In this document: positions 16,035-24,415 of the stretch, piece after piece | Layout: each line of letters starts with the position of its first letter | Position numbering within the stretch: the first letter of the stretch is position 1 | Virus record (IMG/VR): IMGVR_UViG_3300032268_000986 | Location: 172,259 to 236,258 of that record | Source: a virus | Direction: 5' to 3' (one strand) | DNA length: 64,000 bases | The notes under the pieces: generated by a model | What the model was told of the DNA's origin: nothing | Databases searched by the model: none | What the model saw: only the letters and a program-made list of their open reading frames with translations | Translations under genes and position numbers: made by a program

Positions 16035-16311
16035 CAGTTGCTTTCTCAGGTTTGACAATTTCCCAACCATTTTCGTGAAACAGTCGGGTCAGGATATTTT
16101 CGTAAAATTGCATGTAGTACTGCACAATACGATCAAAGTCTCGGGGCACACTGGTGCCATTCATGCTGCATTTTACTACTTCTAGTTTTTTAAAGTCCAG
16201 TATGACATTGGCACATTGCAGATCCCGAGTTTTGATACTGCGAGCAACTTGGTTTTGCTCGTCCATTTGCCCATTGGGTTTTTTGAGGTAGGTGATTAAA
16301 AAATATCTCAT
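16000..16311 (-). CDS. Conserved 103-aa phage protein next to clamp loader
   Basis: Begins MRYFLITYLKKPNGQMDEQ; NVILDFKKLEVVKCSMNG and the helical YYMQFYENILTRLFHENG are the main blocks. I recall similar small proteins near gp44 in T4-like metagenomic phages. It overlaps gp44 by ATGA. Its position after gp44 is where T4 has gp62, but I see no real similarity to that clamp-loader subunit. Confidence 0.65.
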   Translation of the reverse strand: MRYFLITYLKKPNGQMDEQNQVARSIKTRDLQCANVILDFKKLEVVKCSMNGTSVPRDFDRIVQYYMQFYENILTRLFHENGWEIVKPEKATDEKTPAENITG

Positions 16312-17231
16312 TGCAATTGGCTCAGCTCAATCAAGGTTGCACTCAAGTTGATTTCAACATCGGCTACACTGTTGTGGCTGACCAGGCCATTGCGTATGAT
16401 CACAATGGCTTGATCCTGTTGCTCGGGAGTTTTGCCCCAGAGTTCCAGATTGTCATACATCCAGCGAAAGATTTCTTCTGCATCTTCAGGAGACGAATTT
16501 TGACACATCATGGTTCGAGCCTGTCGTATCCGGCCAGTTTTAAACAGGTCCACAGCATCCAAGCGCCAGTCACGTGCGGCACGGTCTGATGCAGACGGTG
16601 CTGCCAGCACACCAGTCACTGAGTTTTGTTGCACCAGGTTCAAACACTTGCGCAGATCAGGGTAGGTGGCCTTGACATAGCTGTCCAGGGTATCAAGATC
16701 AAACTCCATGCCTTCAGACACCAACACTGTGGCCACTCGGGCTGTGAATTCTATATGATCAGATTTCACAATGTGAAAACCCTGCAGTCGGCTGTGCAAG
16801 GGGTCAATGATCTTGTGTGGGTAGTTACAGGTCATGATGAATCTCACAGTTTGACTGTAGTCTTCCATCAAGTTGCGCAGTGCAGGTTGCACTGACTCTT
16901 TGTTCATGTAGTCGGCTTCATCAATCAGCACCACCTTGAACCGGCCAAACGGCATGGTCTGACAGAATCCAATCAGTCGATCAATCCACTCAATCTTGCG
17001 ACCTTCCTTGGAACCGTTCACATACAACACATCGTATTCGTCCACGCCCAGTTCATTGATCAAGACCTTGGCCAAGGTGGTTTTGCCTGTGCCCGGAGCA
17101 CCACTCAACAGCAGGTGCGGAATAGTACCAGACTTGACCCAGCTGTCAACTTGATCACGTTGAGCCTGATCCACAAACACATAATCAGCCACTGTTTGTG
17201 GACGATATTTTTCAACCCATAACTGCTTCAT
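16308..17231 (-). CDS. 44: Sliding-clamp loader large subunit (T4 gp44-like AAA+ ATPase)
   Basis: 307 residues. WVEKYRPQTVADYV is the classical clamp-loader start, followed by Walker A GAPGTGKT at 44-51, Walker B KVVLIDEAD at about 99-107, sensor 1 FIMTCNYPHKI and the PLHSRLQ region that supplies the arginine finger. The C-terminal collar domain is helical. With its partner it opens the gp45 clamp with ATP and loads it on DNA for the replicative polymerase. No obvious gp62 or gp45 is in the window. It is in a tight operon with 80-aa and co-chaperonin genes. Confidence 0.92.
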   Translation of the reverse strand: MKQLWVEKYRPQTVADYVFVDQAQRDQVDSWVKSGTIPHLLLSGAPGTGKTTLAKVLINELGVDEYDVLYVNGSKEGRKIEWIDRLIGFCQTMPFGRFKVVLIDEADYMNKESVQPALRNLMEDYSQTVRFIMTCNYPHKIIDPLHSRLQGFHIVKSDHIEFTARVATVLVSEGMEFDLDTLDSYVKATYPDLRKCLNLVQQNSVTGVLAAPSASDRAARDWRLDAVDLFKTGRIRQARTMMCQNSSPEDAEEIFRWMYDNLELWGKTPEQQDQAIVIIRNGLVSHNSVADVEINLSATLIELSQLQ

Positions 17232-17232
17232 A

Positions 17233-17475
17233 CTAGATTCCTTTTCGCTGATTTAACACATTCCAAACTTGTTTCTTTTGTTGTTCGCGCAGCCACTCTT
17301 CTTCGCCACTGAATGTGGGTGCTGTGCGCAACATTTCATCTAGTATAAATTTTACTTGATATAGGTCTTGTTTGCAAGGCCATTGGACAAATCCAGTGAG
17401 ATAGGAATCAGTCACGGCGGCATTGCACCGCCGCAGTTGTTGAACTATGCTGTCAACATCCCAGTCCTGTTTCAT
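17233..17475 (-). CDS. Conserved 80-aa protein upstream of gp44
   Basis: A helical small protein (WDVDSIVQQLRRCN, WPCKQDLYQVKFILDEML, EEEWLREQQKKQVW) ending one base before gp44. I recall similar sequences in T4-like marine phages without a function. Its place and helical nature would allow a clamp-loader partner role, but nothing in the sequence shows it. Confidence 0.65.
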   Translation of the reverse strand: MKQDWDVDSIVQQLRRCNAAVTDSYLTGFVQWPCKQDLYQVKFILDEMLRTAPTFSGEEEWLREQQKKQVWNVLNQRKGI

Positions 17476-17870
17476 GTGTGCAGCATGTGATCGGGTTTTT
17501 TATCAATGTGAACAGCATCACTCCAGGTTTCGTCCTGCTGGGGTTCATCGCTTTGCAACAAGATGTCCTTGGGATCCACACGTCTCAGTGTTTGTTTGCC
17601 CAACTCGTCTTCAATGTCAATGCCGCGTGTCCAGCGGCCATGTGCTACTAAGACCCAGTCTCCAACTTGAACATCCTGTTGGTCTGGGCCCACAGCATAC
17701 ACCTGTGCCCAGCGTGGTCGAATTCCGGTACCTTTGCCGTTGTCGTTGAGAATGATGATACCACCTGTGGTGATACGTTGATCAAACACCATGTCCGACA
17801 CAATCACAGCATCGTTGAGTGGTCGTAGTTGCGCACGATTGATGCGATGTGGTTCAAAAGCCAGTTTCAT
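17472..17870 (-). CDS. GroES-like co-chaperonin (T4 gp31-like)
   Basis: 132 residues. LRPLNDAVIVSDMVFDQ at the N-terminus and TTGGIIILNDNGKGTGIRPR give the Cpn10 barrel, mobile loop and roof; ARGRWT-like HGRWTRGIDIE and a short acidic tail follow. T4 gp31 replaces host GroES on GroEL so that the large capsid protein folds, and this protein probably does the same. The mobile loop (about residues 33-45) contains the hydrophobic GGIIIL GroEL-binding patch. ATGA overlaps link it to both neighbours. Confidence 0.85.
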   Translation of the reverse strand: MKLAFEPHRINRAQLRPLNDAVIVSDMVFDQRITTGGIIILNDNGKGTGIRPRWAQVYAVGPDQQDVQVGDWVLVAHGRWTRGIDIEDELGKQTLRRVDPKDILLQSDEPQQDETWSDAVHIDKKPDHMLHT

Positions 17871-18106
17871 CCGTTGAGATCCAATCTTATTGCAGCGCCG
17901 GGGCTGGGTGGTCGAGTTTGTTTGTTGTAGGTCTGTTGATTGACCTGTTGTGGCTTGGTCTGTACAATTTGATTTTTGTCATCAATCATGTCACCACGAG
18001 CATTGACCTTCATGTTGCCAACTGCTCGAACATCTTCGTTTTGCAGCATGAGTTTGCCCATGTCCACTGCTTTGCCTTGTGCAGTTTTGTATACTTGTTT
18101 TGTCAT
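17867..18106 (-). CDS. Conserved 79-aa T4-like phage protein
   Basis: Starts MTKQVYKTAQGKAVDMGKL and contains NEDVRAVGNMKVNARGD, a pattern I recall as well conserved in T4-like myoviruses, where it is unnamed and structural-region associated. The tail is Gln/Pro rich and likely disordered. A strong AGGAG ribosome site precedes it. Function unknown. Confidence 0.7.
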   Translation of the reverse strand: MTKQVYKTAQGKAVDMGKLMLQNEDVRAVGNMKVNARGDMIDDKNQIVQTKPQQVNQQTYNKQTRPPSPGAAIRLDLNG

Positions 18107-18127
18107 TACGGTCTCCTAAATTGATAT

Positions 18128-18658
18128 TTAACGTAGAAATTCCTCGGGGTCTAAATCATAATACATTGAGTCAATGCGATGAACTCCCAGTAGATACAGC
18201 ACATAACTGGCAGTGCTACTGCCTCGACCCACACCCCAGATCAGCTGGTTTTCACGCATGATGTCCACAAGATACTTGAGATATCGCAATAGATCAAACA
18301 AGTCTCGTTGTTGAAACATCAATAGTTCAGTGCCCACACGCTGTAGTTCTTCTTGTGATGTGCAAAGACCTATCACATATTCAGCAATGTCCAGTTGTTT
18401 GTATTCGTTGGGCATGTGCCAGTTCTGTTGCTGTTGTTGATCCCATTTGGCCACTGGCAACACCGGCGCATCATATTTGAGCAAGTTGGGCATTGCGGTC
18501 AGTAGCTCTGCTGCCAACTCAAGGTCCACAGTTTCGTCTACCAAGACATCACGCAGGGCTTCTAGTTGACGCCCTTGCATCACAAGATCTATTAGATCTT
18601 GATCACTGTAGATGATTTGTCCGTATGAATCACGTTTCATTTTTGACAAAATTTGCAT
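18128..18658 (-). CDS. DnaE (Pol III alpha) palm-like fragment, catalytic Asp missing
   Basis: 176 residues. The C-terminal third reads YLVDIMRENQLIWGVGRGSS then YLLGVHRIDSMYYDL and ends EEFLR. This is the GRGSxxxSLVAYLLGITxxDPLxFDLxFERFL block of bacterial DNA polymerase III alpha. In DnaE the catalytic MPDFDVDF motif comes directly afterwards, but here the protein stops, so the two catalytic aspartates are absent. It cannot be a polymerase; it may bind nucleotide, DNA or host replisome parts. I recall similar truncated proteins in marine T4-like phages, so this is probably a stable family rather than decay. Confidence 0.7.
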   Translation of the reverse strand: MQILSKMKRDSYGQIIYSDQDLIDLVMQGRQLEALRDVLVDETVDLELAAELLTAMPNLLKYDAPVLPVAKWDQQQQQNWHMPNEYKQLDIAEYVIGLCTSQEELQRVGTELLMFQQRDLFDLLRYLKYLVDIMRENQLIWGVGRGSSTASYVLYLLGVHRIDSMYYDLDPEEFLR

Positions 18659-19226
18659 AGACTATGGTATTGTTGACTGGCCCAGTGGGCAAGTCCGCCC
18701 ACTCCAAGCCATATTCACGCCAGTGGTTGTTGGAAATTTTCACCACATTTCCCGCCTGAGGCTGGGGCAAGTCGTTGTGTCTGGGAGTGGGCTCGCTCCA
18801 CCAACCCTCAACCGAGAATGGTCCCAGTGGATCTTCGGCGTTGTGTTGATACCATACAGAGTCTCCCAGTGCAGAACATATATCCAAGGATGTCACAATC
18901 ATGCGGTCTTCCATCACAGCATTGTACTTGGTATACAGCATCATGCCAATGATTTGGTCCACCGGATCCTGTGGCAAAGTAGTGGTGGCAATTCCCACTA
19001 GGTCCATGAGTTCAGCACGTTCAATAAGATCGTGATTGATGAAAACTGAATGTGCCAACTTGGCTTGAGTAAAATATTTCACTCGATCCATGGCAACATT
19101 GGTACTGGCTGCATCAGCAGTTTGAGTCAATAGTTGTAAATTAACCGAATAGTGATTCATCTGCAGACGATCTTCGTAATAGATGCCTGCTGTGAACTCT
19201 AGATCATACTGTAGTCTTACGTTCAT
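18630..19226 (-). CDS. Conserved 198-aa T4-like phage protein
   Basis: No domain recognised. Notable blocks are RVKYFTQAKLAHSVFINH, DQIIGMMLYTKYNAVMEDR and a Trp/Pro-rich WSEPTPRHNDLP. It overlaps the DnaE-like gene by 29 bases and the 78-aa gene by ATGA, which suggests co-translation. From memory, relatives exist in cyanophages beside the same small gene. Confidence 0.65.
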   Translation of the reverse strand: MNVRLQYDLEFTAGIYYEDRLQMNHYSVNLQLLTQTADAASTNVAMDRVKYFTQAKLAHSVFINHDLIERAELMDLVGIATTTLPQDPVDQIIGMMLYTKYNAVMEDRMIVTSLDICSALGDSVWYQHNAEDPLGPFSVEGWWSEPTPRHNDLPQPQAGNVVKISNNHWREYGLEWADLPTGPVNNTIVYANFVKNET

Positions 19227-19459
19227 TGGATGTCAATCTTGTTGCCAAAATCAGTGTCTTGAATTTGTTTTCGATAGGTTTCTTGCAATCGAGCTTGGTA
19301 AGTGTTTTGATAACTTTCCAAGGCCATGCGGATTTGATTGCAAAGATGGCCGTTGCCACTGCGGGCAGCAATGCTCAATTTGTTTGAAAGCTCGCCAATT
19401 TTTTTGGAAAGCTCTTCCTCGGTCAGGGTTTCTAAACTGCCAATTAAAGGATGTTCCAT
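19223..19459 (-). CDS. Conserved 78-aa coiled-coil phage protein
   Basis: MEHPLIGSLETLTEEELSKK then a helical region GELSNKLSIAARSGNGHLCNQI; matches by memory a small conserved T4-like cyanophage family of unknown function. It heads a three-gene overlapping run toward the DnaE-like gene. Confidence 0.7.
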   Translation of the reverse strand: MEHPLIGSLETLTEEELSKKIGELSNKLSIAARSGNGHLCNQIRMALESYQNTYQARLQETYRKQIQDTDFGNKIDIQ

Positions 19460-19500
19460 GTGTTGATTATATACTAATCAGCGCCGGCAGTCAACCAGTA

Positions 19501-20985
19501 TTAACTCCAGTTGCCCACAGAAGTTACCGAACCAGATCCCACGGGAGTCAAACGGAAGAAGCTGTTGGTCAAAATAGTTGGTGCTCCGCCAGGTGCAGCT
19601 GAATATTGAATTTGGGGAGTAAATGTTCCCGCGGTATTGGTGCGTACAACGCCTCGCAAATGCACAGTGATGTTTTCATTTGCTGTGGTCGATGCGCCAG
19701 TTACCACAGTGGCTGTGGCCGCTGTGGCATAGATTCGATTATCTCCACTCAGTATATTACCAGCAGTGCTGGTGGTCTCCACAAGGTAGGTGATACTGGT
19801 CAGCGTACCACTCAGCGCAAACAGTGTGCTCAGAGTATGGCTTGTGGTACCAGCTGCTCGTGTGATATAGTACAGGCCTTCAATGAAATAAGTAGTATTG
19901 GCTTCCAGAGTCACCGCACCATTGGCAGGAGTGTTAAACACCTTTTGTGCCGACGCAGAGTTTGCGGCTGTGTAGTCGCTGGACAACACAACAAAATGTT
20001 CAGCTGGCAAAACACCGCGTTGGCTGGCAGTGGGTGATCCATAAAACACCACACCGTCGTATTCAAATGCGCCGGCCGCCGCAGTTGATGTGTTGGTACC
20101 CGAAGTAAACACAATTGGGGCTTGGCTGGCCGATCCTGATGCAGGGCGAACAAACCCAGTGACGTTGCCACCTGTGACATTGCCTGTTGCTGAAATCAAC
20201 CCTGCTGTGACAATGTTACCTCCAGCCACGTTGCCAGTTGCACTCACCGTACCGGCTGTGACAATATTTCCGCCCACCACATTGCCCGTGGAAACCACAC
20301 GACCACCAGTGACCAAGTTTCCACCGGTGACATTGCCTGTGGCGCTGATGTTTCCTGATGCTGTGACGTCATCCAGTGTGACATCACTACCGGTAAAGTT
20401 TGTCAAGGCACGATTCAAGTCAAAAATGGTAATAGTAGCGCCACCGTTATAGGTCCCAAACGCAAACTCATATGTGCCAGTTGCGCCAAATGTGATTGTG
20501 CCGGCACTGTAACCCTGTAGTCCTGAAGTGCCCAGGGTCACGTCAGCTGGCAGTGTCACTGTGTGTGCCACATTGGTAATGTTGATTTGCAACTTGATAT
20601 AGCCGTATTGTCCCACTGGAGGCCAAGTGGTAAAGCTCAGAGAAATACTGCCCGAGGTAGATATTGACTGATAGTGTCCAACACTGTAGTTCACAGCAAT
20701 TGCACCAGATGTTGTTGGAATAGTGTACTTGTAAGCTGAGAAATCCTTGATCTGGGCCGCATAGATCAAGACATCATTCATATTATTTTGCTCACTAGGT
20801 GGTAGTCCACCAGTTAGTTGTGCTGTTACAATCACCTTATTTTGAAGGTCCGTGATTTCATCAGCAGCTTCTTGGAAATTTACTTTGATATTGGTAAAGT
20901 TGTCCCGAAAGCCCTGGGAATTGTTGTCTTGACCGGCCACTGGATATGAGCCGTTAATGTTGTTTGGGTTGATTTGACTTGTCAT
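19501..20985 (-). CDS. Tail fibre with TGN repeats
   Basis: 494 residues. The N-terminus (NNSQGFRDNFTNIKVNFQEA, EITDLQNKV) is the coiled attachment region found in T4-like fibre proteins; then a beta domain, about five ATGNVTGGN repeats (residues about 205-275), and a C-terminal beta-rich tip (QKVFNTPANGAVTLEANTTY onward) resembling a C1q-like or receptor-binding domain. A GGATAAATA box lies about 47 bases upstream within the end of the neighbouring gene. It probably forms part of a fibre complex with the proteins from 21-35 kb. Confidence 0.75.
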   Translation of the reverse strand: MTSQINPNNINGSYPVAGQDNNSQGFRDNFTNIKVNFQEAADEITDLQNKVIVTAQLTGGLPPSEQNNMNDVLIYAAQIKDFSAYKYTIPTTSGAIAVNYSVGHYQSISTSGSISLSFTTWPPVGQYGYIKLQINITNVAHTVTLPADVTLGTSGLQGYSAGTITFGATGTYEFAFGTYNGGATITIFDLNRALTNFTGSDVTLDDVTASGNISATGNVTGGNLVTGGRVVSTGNVVGGNIVTAGTVSATGNVAGGNIVTAGLISATGNVTGGNVTGFVRPASGSASQAPIVFTSGTNTSTAAAGAFEYDGVVFYGSPTASQRGVLPAEHFVVLSSDYTAANSASAQKVFNTPANGAVTLEANTTYFIEGLYYITRAAGTTSHTLSTLFALSGTLTSITYLVETTSTAGNILSGDNRIYATAATATVVTGASTTANENITVHLRGVVRTNTAGTFTPQIQYSAAPGGAPTILTNSFFRLTPVGSGSVTSVGNWS

Positions 20986-20997
20986 TCTTTGTCCTAG

Positions 20998-23900
20998 TTA
21001 CACCAATATATTGGTACGGGGAAATACGAGATATTTATCCAGGCTATCGCTTGTATCGTACATATCAACTGGTTCCACAAACGCCAGGCTGGCATGGTCA
21101 AACACAGTTTCTGCTGTGGTCTCGGTAAGCAAGGGCAACCATGAAATACGTGTGAGTCCCGCGCCTGGGCTGGCAGGATAATAGAATTGCCCACTGATGT
21201 TTTCACTGCCACGAGTGATTTCCACCCAGTCAAATTCCTCCGGCTGTGTGGTCAAGGTCAAGGTCACCAGGGTGCTGACAGGATCCACGCTGATGGTGTA
21301 AATGGCCATGCGTTGATCCACAGTGCTGAAATCGCCTCCGGGCACTGTGGTGGCTTGATCAAATAGGTCATGATCAAACGAACCTGGAGCACCATCAATC
21401 AGTGCGTTGCTGTAGGGATAAGCATATCGTTGCCAGGCATCAGCAATACTGGGATAATCAGGATAAAATTCCTGATTGATGAAAATAATGGTATTGCCGT
21501 TCACGCCTAGAATTATTCCATCAAGTCCCCCTAGATTGTTGATGTACTCAAGGGTGCGCTGGTTGACATCGGCAAATGCCAAATTGGTAGCAATGTCAAC
21601 TTGGCCAATAAACACATACCCTGCTGTGTCAAATCGATCAAATGTGGTTAGATTGGCTGCAGGTGTCCACCGTTGTGTCACAGTGTCCCAATTGCGACTC
21701 AGCACTCGATCCAACACATACCGATCAACCTTGAAATCCACACTGTTGAGGTCTGGTGACGCTTGGCTGATGTAGTATGCAATCTGCGCACTCTTACCCG
21801 GGTTTGTGTAGCACAACACCCAGGCCGGTGTGAAACCCAGCACACGCCCATTGGTTTGTTTGCTGGTCATCCACAGCGGCAACTTGGTTGATATCTGTCC
21901 CACAACATCCACCACTTGATCACGCATGGTTACCAGGCTGTTGGGATACACAGATCGTATTTCTGTAGATCCATCCCGGGGATCTATAATGGCATAGGGC
22001 AGTGTTACAATTTTGTTCACGCTGTCACCTGCTGAATTTACCAGGTTGTCTATGATCTTGCTGTACACAACTTCATAAATGATGTTGCCGTCGGCATCCA
22101 GGGCTTGAGCAGTTTCAATTTGGCCCAACACAAGATTTTTCCAGTAGTGATTCTCGTAGAGACTTTCCACATACCGGTCCAAGGTGGCTGGAGCAAGGCC
22201 ATATGCATGCTCATAAATCACTCGAGTGGCCTTGCCAAAGTTTGGATCAGTTGGGCGGAAAATAAAGTCCGGCACAAATATCGTATCGTTATCCAAGAGC
22301 TCAGAAATAACCACACGATCTGCCAAGGGTGGCATGGCTTCAATCAAGAGATTTTGATAGGGTCTATTGTATGCACGAACCACTCGAATTGTAAATGTCT
22401 TGAATACTGAAACCACATCACGGGTGCCCGTGGCGGCCATTACAGCAGTTAGGTTGGCACCAGATCCGCCAAAACCTTGAACAATGCTAATGGCAGCTGG
22501 TGATGTGTAACCGGCACCTTGGTCGCTTAGAGCAACACTGGTGATGGCACCAGCTACCACAGTAACGCTGCCGGCCTGTGCCTGCACTGCTGACGCACCT
22601 ATGGGAGTGGAAAATTCTATGGTTGGTGGAGTTACATTGCTGTAGCCTGTACCGCCGCTTACAACATTGACCGAGTCAACTTTGTACAACACCTGCTCGG
22701 TGTCTTCAGCATAGGCATTGACTGTGAATGTAAACAAACTATCCCAGGTTGTGGTGTTGCTGTCAAATGTGGTAAGTCCAAGATCCACTGCAAAGGTATC
22801 AAAACTCACTCGCCCTGCAATTTCACCAGTGGGCAACAGCGTCAAGCCCTGAGGTAATTCATTGTAGGCCCCACTCTTGAGTCGATATGTCAGTGTACGG
22901 CCGCCTCGATTCACTGCTTGAATCTTGAACAGACTGGTTGCCCCATTTTCAATTATGCCAAGATTATGAGTGAATTCCGTAGTAGACACATATGAACCTG
23001 CCAGGGATTCAGTCGCAGTTGGGGCAGGAATCCATCGATCAATCACATCAAGATAATAGCCCGGGCCACCATTGAGCCATGTGACTTCGGCATCCAGTGT
23101 GCCAACAATGGTCACAGTGAATGGATACTGCGGGCTGACAATAATCAGTTCACAGGTCATTGATCCCGAAGCAGTAGTCAAGGGCAGTGAACTAGCAGAG
23201 TCTGCATTGGTCATTATCGTGAACGTGGTGCTGTTGATGACCGAATCCACATAGTAAATTTGAGTTGCAGCAGTACTGATACCGCCAAATCCTGTGCCGG
23301 TGAATCTAATGGGTGCGCCGGGACCCAGTTGTGCAGTACTTGCACAAGTGACACGATTGGTACTGTATGTGGTTGCAGTGCAGGTAATAGGAGTACCAAT
23401 TGCATCTGTTTGTTGCACTGTGATGTAAAAACTGTAGGTAACTTCAGTTACACCTTGATCCGGAATGTAACCATAATACCAGCCAGTGATGGGGTCAAGT
23501 TGCAGTCCAGGCGGTAATCCTATTCCTTGGTTGACCGAGATAGCATACTGTATCTGTGTGGTATCAAAGTCTTCGCCTAGAAATTGATAAGCATAGTAAT
23601 TGTCGCCACGCACACGACCAAGATCAGTCGGTGACTTGTTCAGTACAAACGGTGGACGAGTTGTAGTTTCGTCGGCTGTGACCTCAGTATCATCACTGTC
23701 AATTGTGGTGTCATCGGCAGTGAGTGTGGATCGATCATATACAAAAAATTCAAATGTACGCAGATTGCTAGTTTTACCATCTGTGACTTCTAGGGTAAAT
23801 TGATAGTTTTTGTTGATGGCCGACACCACAAAGTCATATGGTTCAACATAAATGGGAGTTAGATCATATCCTGGTGGTTCATCAACATTGGCTGCCGGAG

Positions 23901-24414
23901 TGATCTGTCCAGTGATCAATCCGCCAGGGGTCACAGTGACTCCCACTGGCAACTCGCCGCCAATCACCCGTACCACCGTGACATCGCCGGGATCATTGTC
24001 AGTGAATTCAATTTGAAAATTAATTGCATCACCGTCGTAGTAGGTGCCAATACTGCCAGCGGGAGTAACAAACTCGGGTATGTTGTTGCCGGTCACAGTG
24101 ATTTCAAATGTACGATCAGCAATACGTGCTGGATTGCCATTTATGTCAATGGTATAGGCACGAATCACAAACTTGCTGGTGACATCTCGATTGACCAGGG
24201 CTGGTACACCCTGCAGGTAGGCTGTGGCCAAGGGTATACCTATCAAGTTGCCATAGGTAGTACATTGCAATCCATCGGGCAAGCTGCCAGCTACCACTCG
24301 AAAGAACACATCTTCACTGTCGGGATCATATGCCGAAAGATCAAATTGATAGAAAATTGCTTCGGGAATAACACCCAGTTGTCCTGCCGATGTTGTCCAT
24401 ATTGGTTGTGCCAT
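20998..24414 (-). CDS. Large tail/baseplate protein with cadherin-like Ig domains
   Basis: 1,138 residues. Starts MAQPIWTTSAGQLGVIPEA. Several dystroglycan/cadherin-like putative Ig domains are visible by the pattern A-x-DPDSEDVFFRVVAGSLPDGL, FTDNDPGDVTVVRVIGGELP and QGLTLLPTGEIAGRVSFDT. A Gly-rich motif VNVVSGGTGYSNVTPPTIEFS is typical of phage fibre hinge proteins. The C-terminal 400 residues differ and may be the baseplate attachment or tip. Large proteins of this kind occur in T4-like marine phages next to fibre genes. Structural role likely, exact position unknown. Confidence 0.7.
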   Translation of the reverse strand: MAQPIWTTSAGQLGVIPEAIFYQFDLSAYDPDSEDVFFRVVAGSLPDGLQCTTYGNLIGIPLATAYLQGVPALVNRDVTSKFVIRAYTIDINGNPARIADRTFEITVTGNNIPEFVTPAGSIGTYYDGDAINFQIEFTDNDPGDVTVVRVIGGELPVGVTVTPGGLITGQITPAANVDEPPGYDLTPIYVEPYDFVVSAINKNYQFTLEVTDGKTSNLRTFEFFVYDRSTLTADDTTIDSDDTEVTADETTTRPPFVLNKSPTDLGRVRGDNYYAYQFLGEDFDTTQIQYAISVNQGIGLPPGLQLDPITGWYYGYIPDQGVTEVTYSFYITVQQTDAIGTPITCTATTYSTNRVTCASTAQLGPGAPIRFTGTGFGGISTAATQIYYVDSVINSTTFTIMTNADSASSLPLTTASGSMTCELIIVSPQYPFTVTIVGTLDAEVTWLNGGPGYYLDVIDRWIPAPTATESLAGSYVSTTEFTHNLGIIENGATSLFKIQAVNRGGRTLTYRLKSGAYNELPQGLTLLPTGEIAGRVSFDTFAVDLGLTTFDSNTTTWDSLFTFTVNAYAEDTEQVLYKVDSVNVVSGGTGYSNVTPPTIEFSTPIGASAVQAQAGSVTVVAGAITSVALSDQGAGYTSPAAISIVQGFGGSGANLTAVMAATGTRDVVSVFKTFTIRVVRAYNRPYQNLLIEAMPPLADRVVISELLDNDTIFVPDFIFRPTDPNFGKATRVIYEHAYGLAPATLDRYVESLYENHYWKNLVLGQIETAQALDADGNIIYEVVYSKIIDNLVNSAGDSVNKIVTLPYAIIDPRDGSTEIRSVYPNSLVTMRDQVVDVVGQISTKLPLWMTSKQTNGRVLGFTPAWVLCYTNPGKSAQIAYYISQASPDLNSVDFKVDRYVLDRVLSRNWDTVTQRWTPAANLTTFDRFDTAGYVFIGQVDIATNLAFADVNQRTLEYINNLGGLDGIILGVNGNTIIFINQEFYPDYPSIADAWQRYAYPYSNALIDGAPGSFDHDLFDQATTVPGGDFSTVDQRMAIYTISVDPVSTLVTLTLTTQPEEFDWVEITRGSENISGQFYYPASPGAGLTRISWLPLLTETTAETVFDHASLAFVEPVDMYDTSDSLDKYLVFPRTNILV
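21032..21037 (-). promoter_or_regulatory. Late-promoter-like GGATAAATA box
   Basis: Minus strand, inside the 3' end of the 1,138-aa gene and about 47 bases before the 494-aa fibre start at 20985. Confidence 0.35.
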
Positions 24415-24415
24415 G

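Noticed and set aside
16000-16311. 103-aa gene after gp44 as gp62
   Set aside because: Position fits but no similarity to the clamp-loader small subunit is visible.
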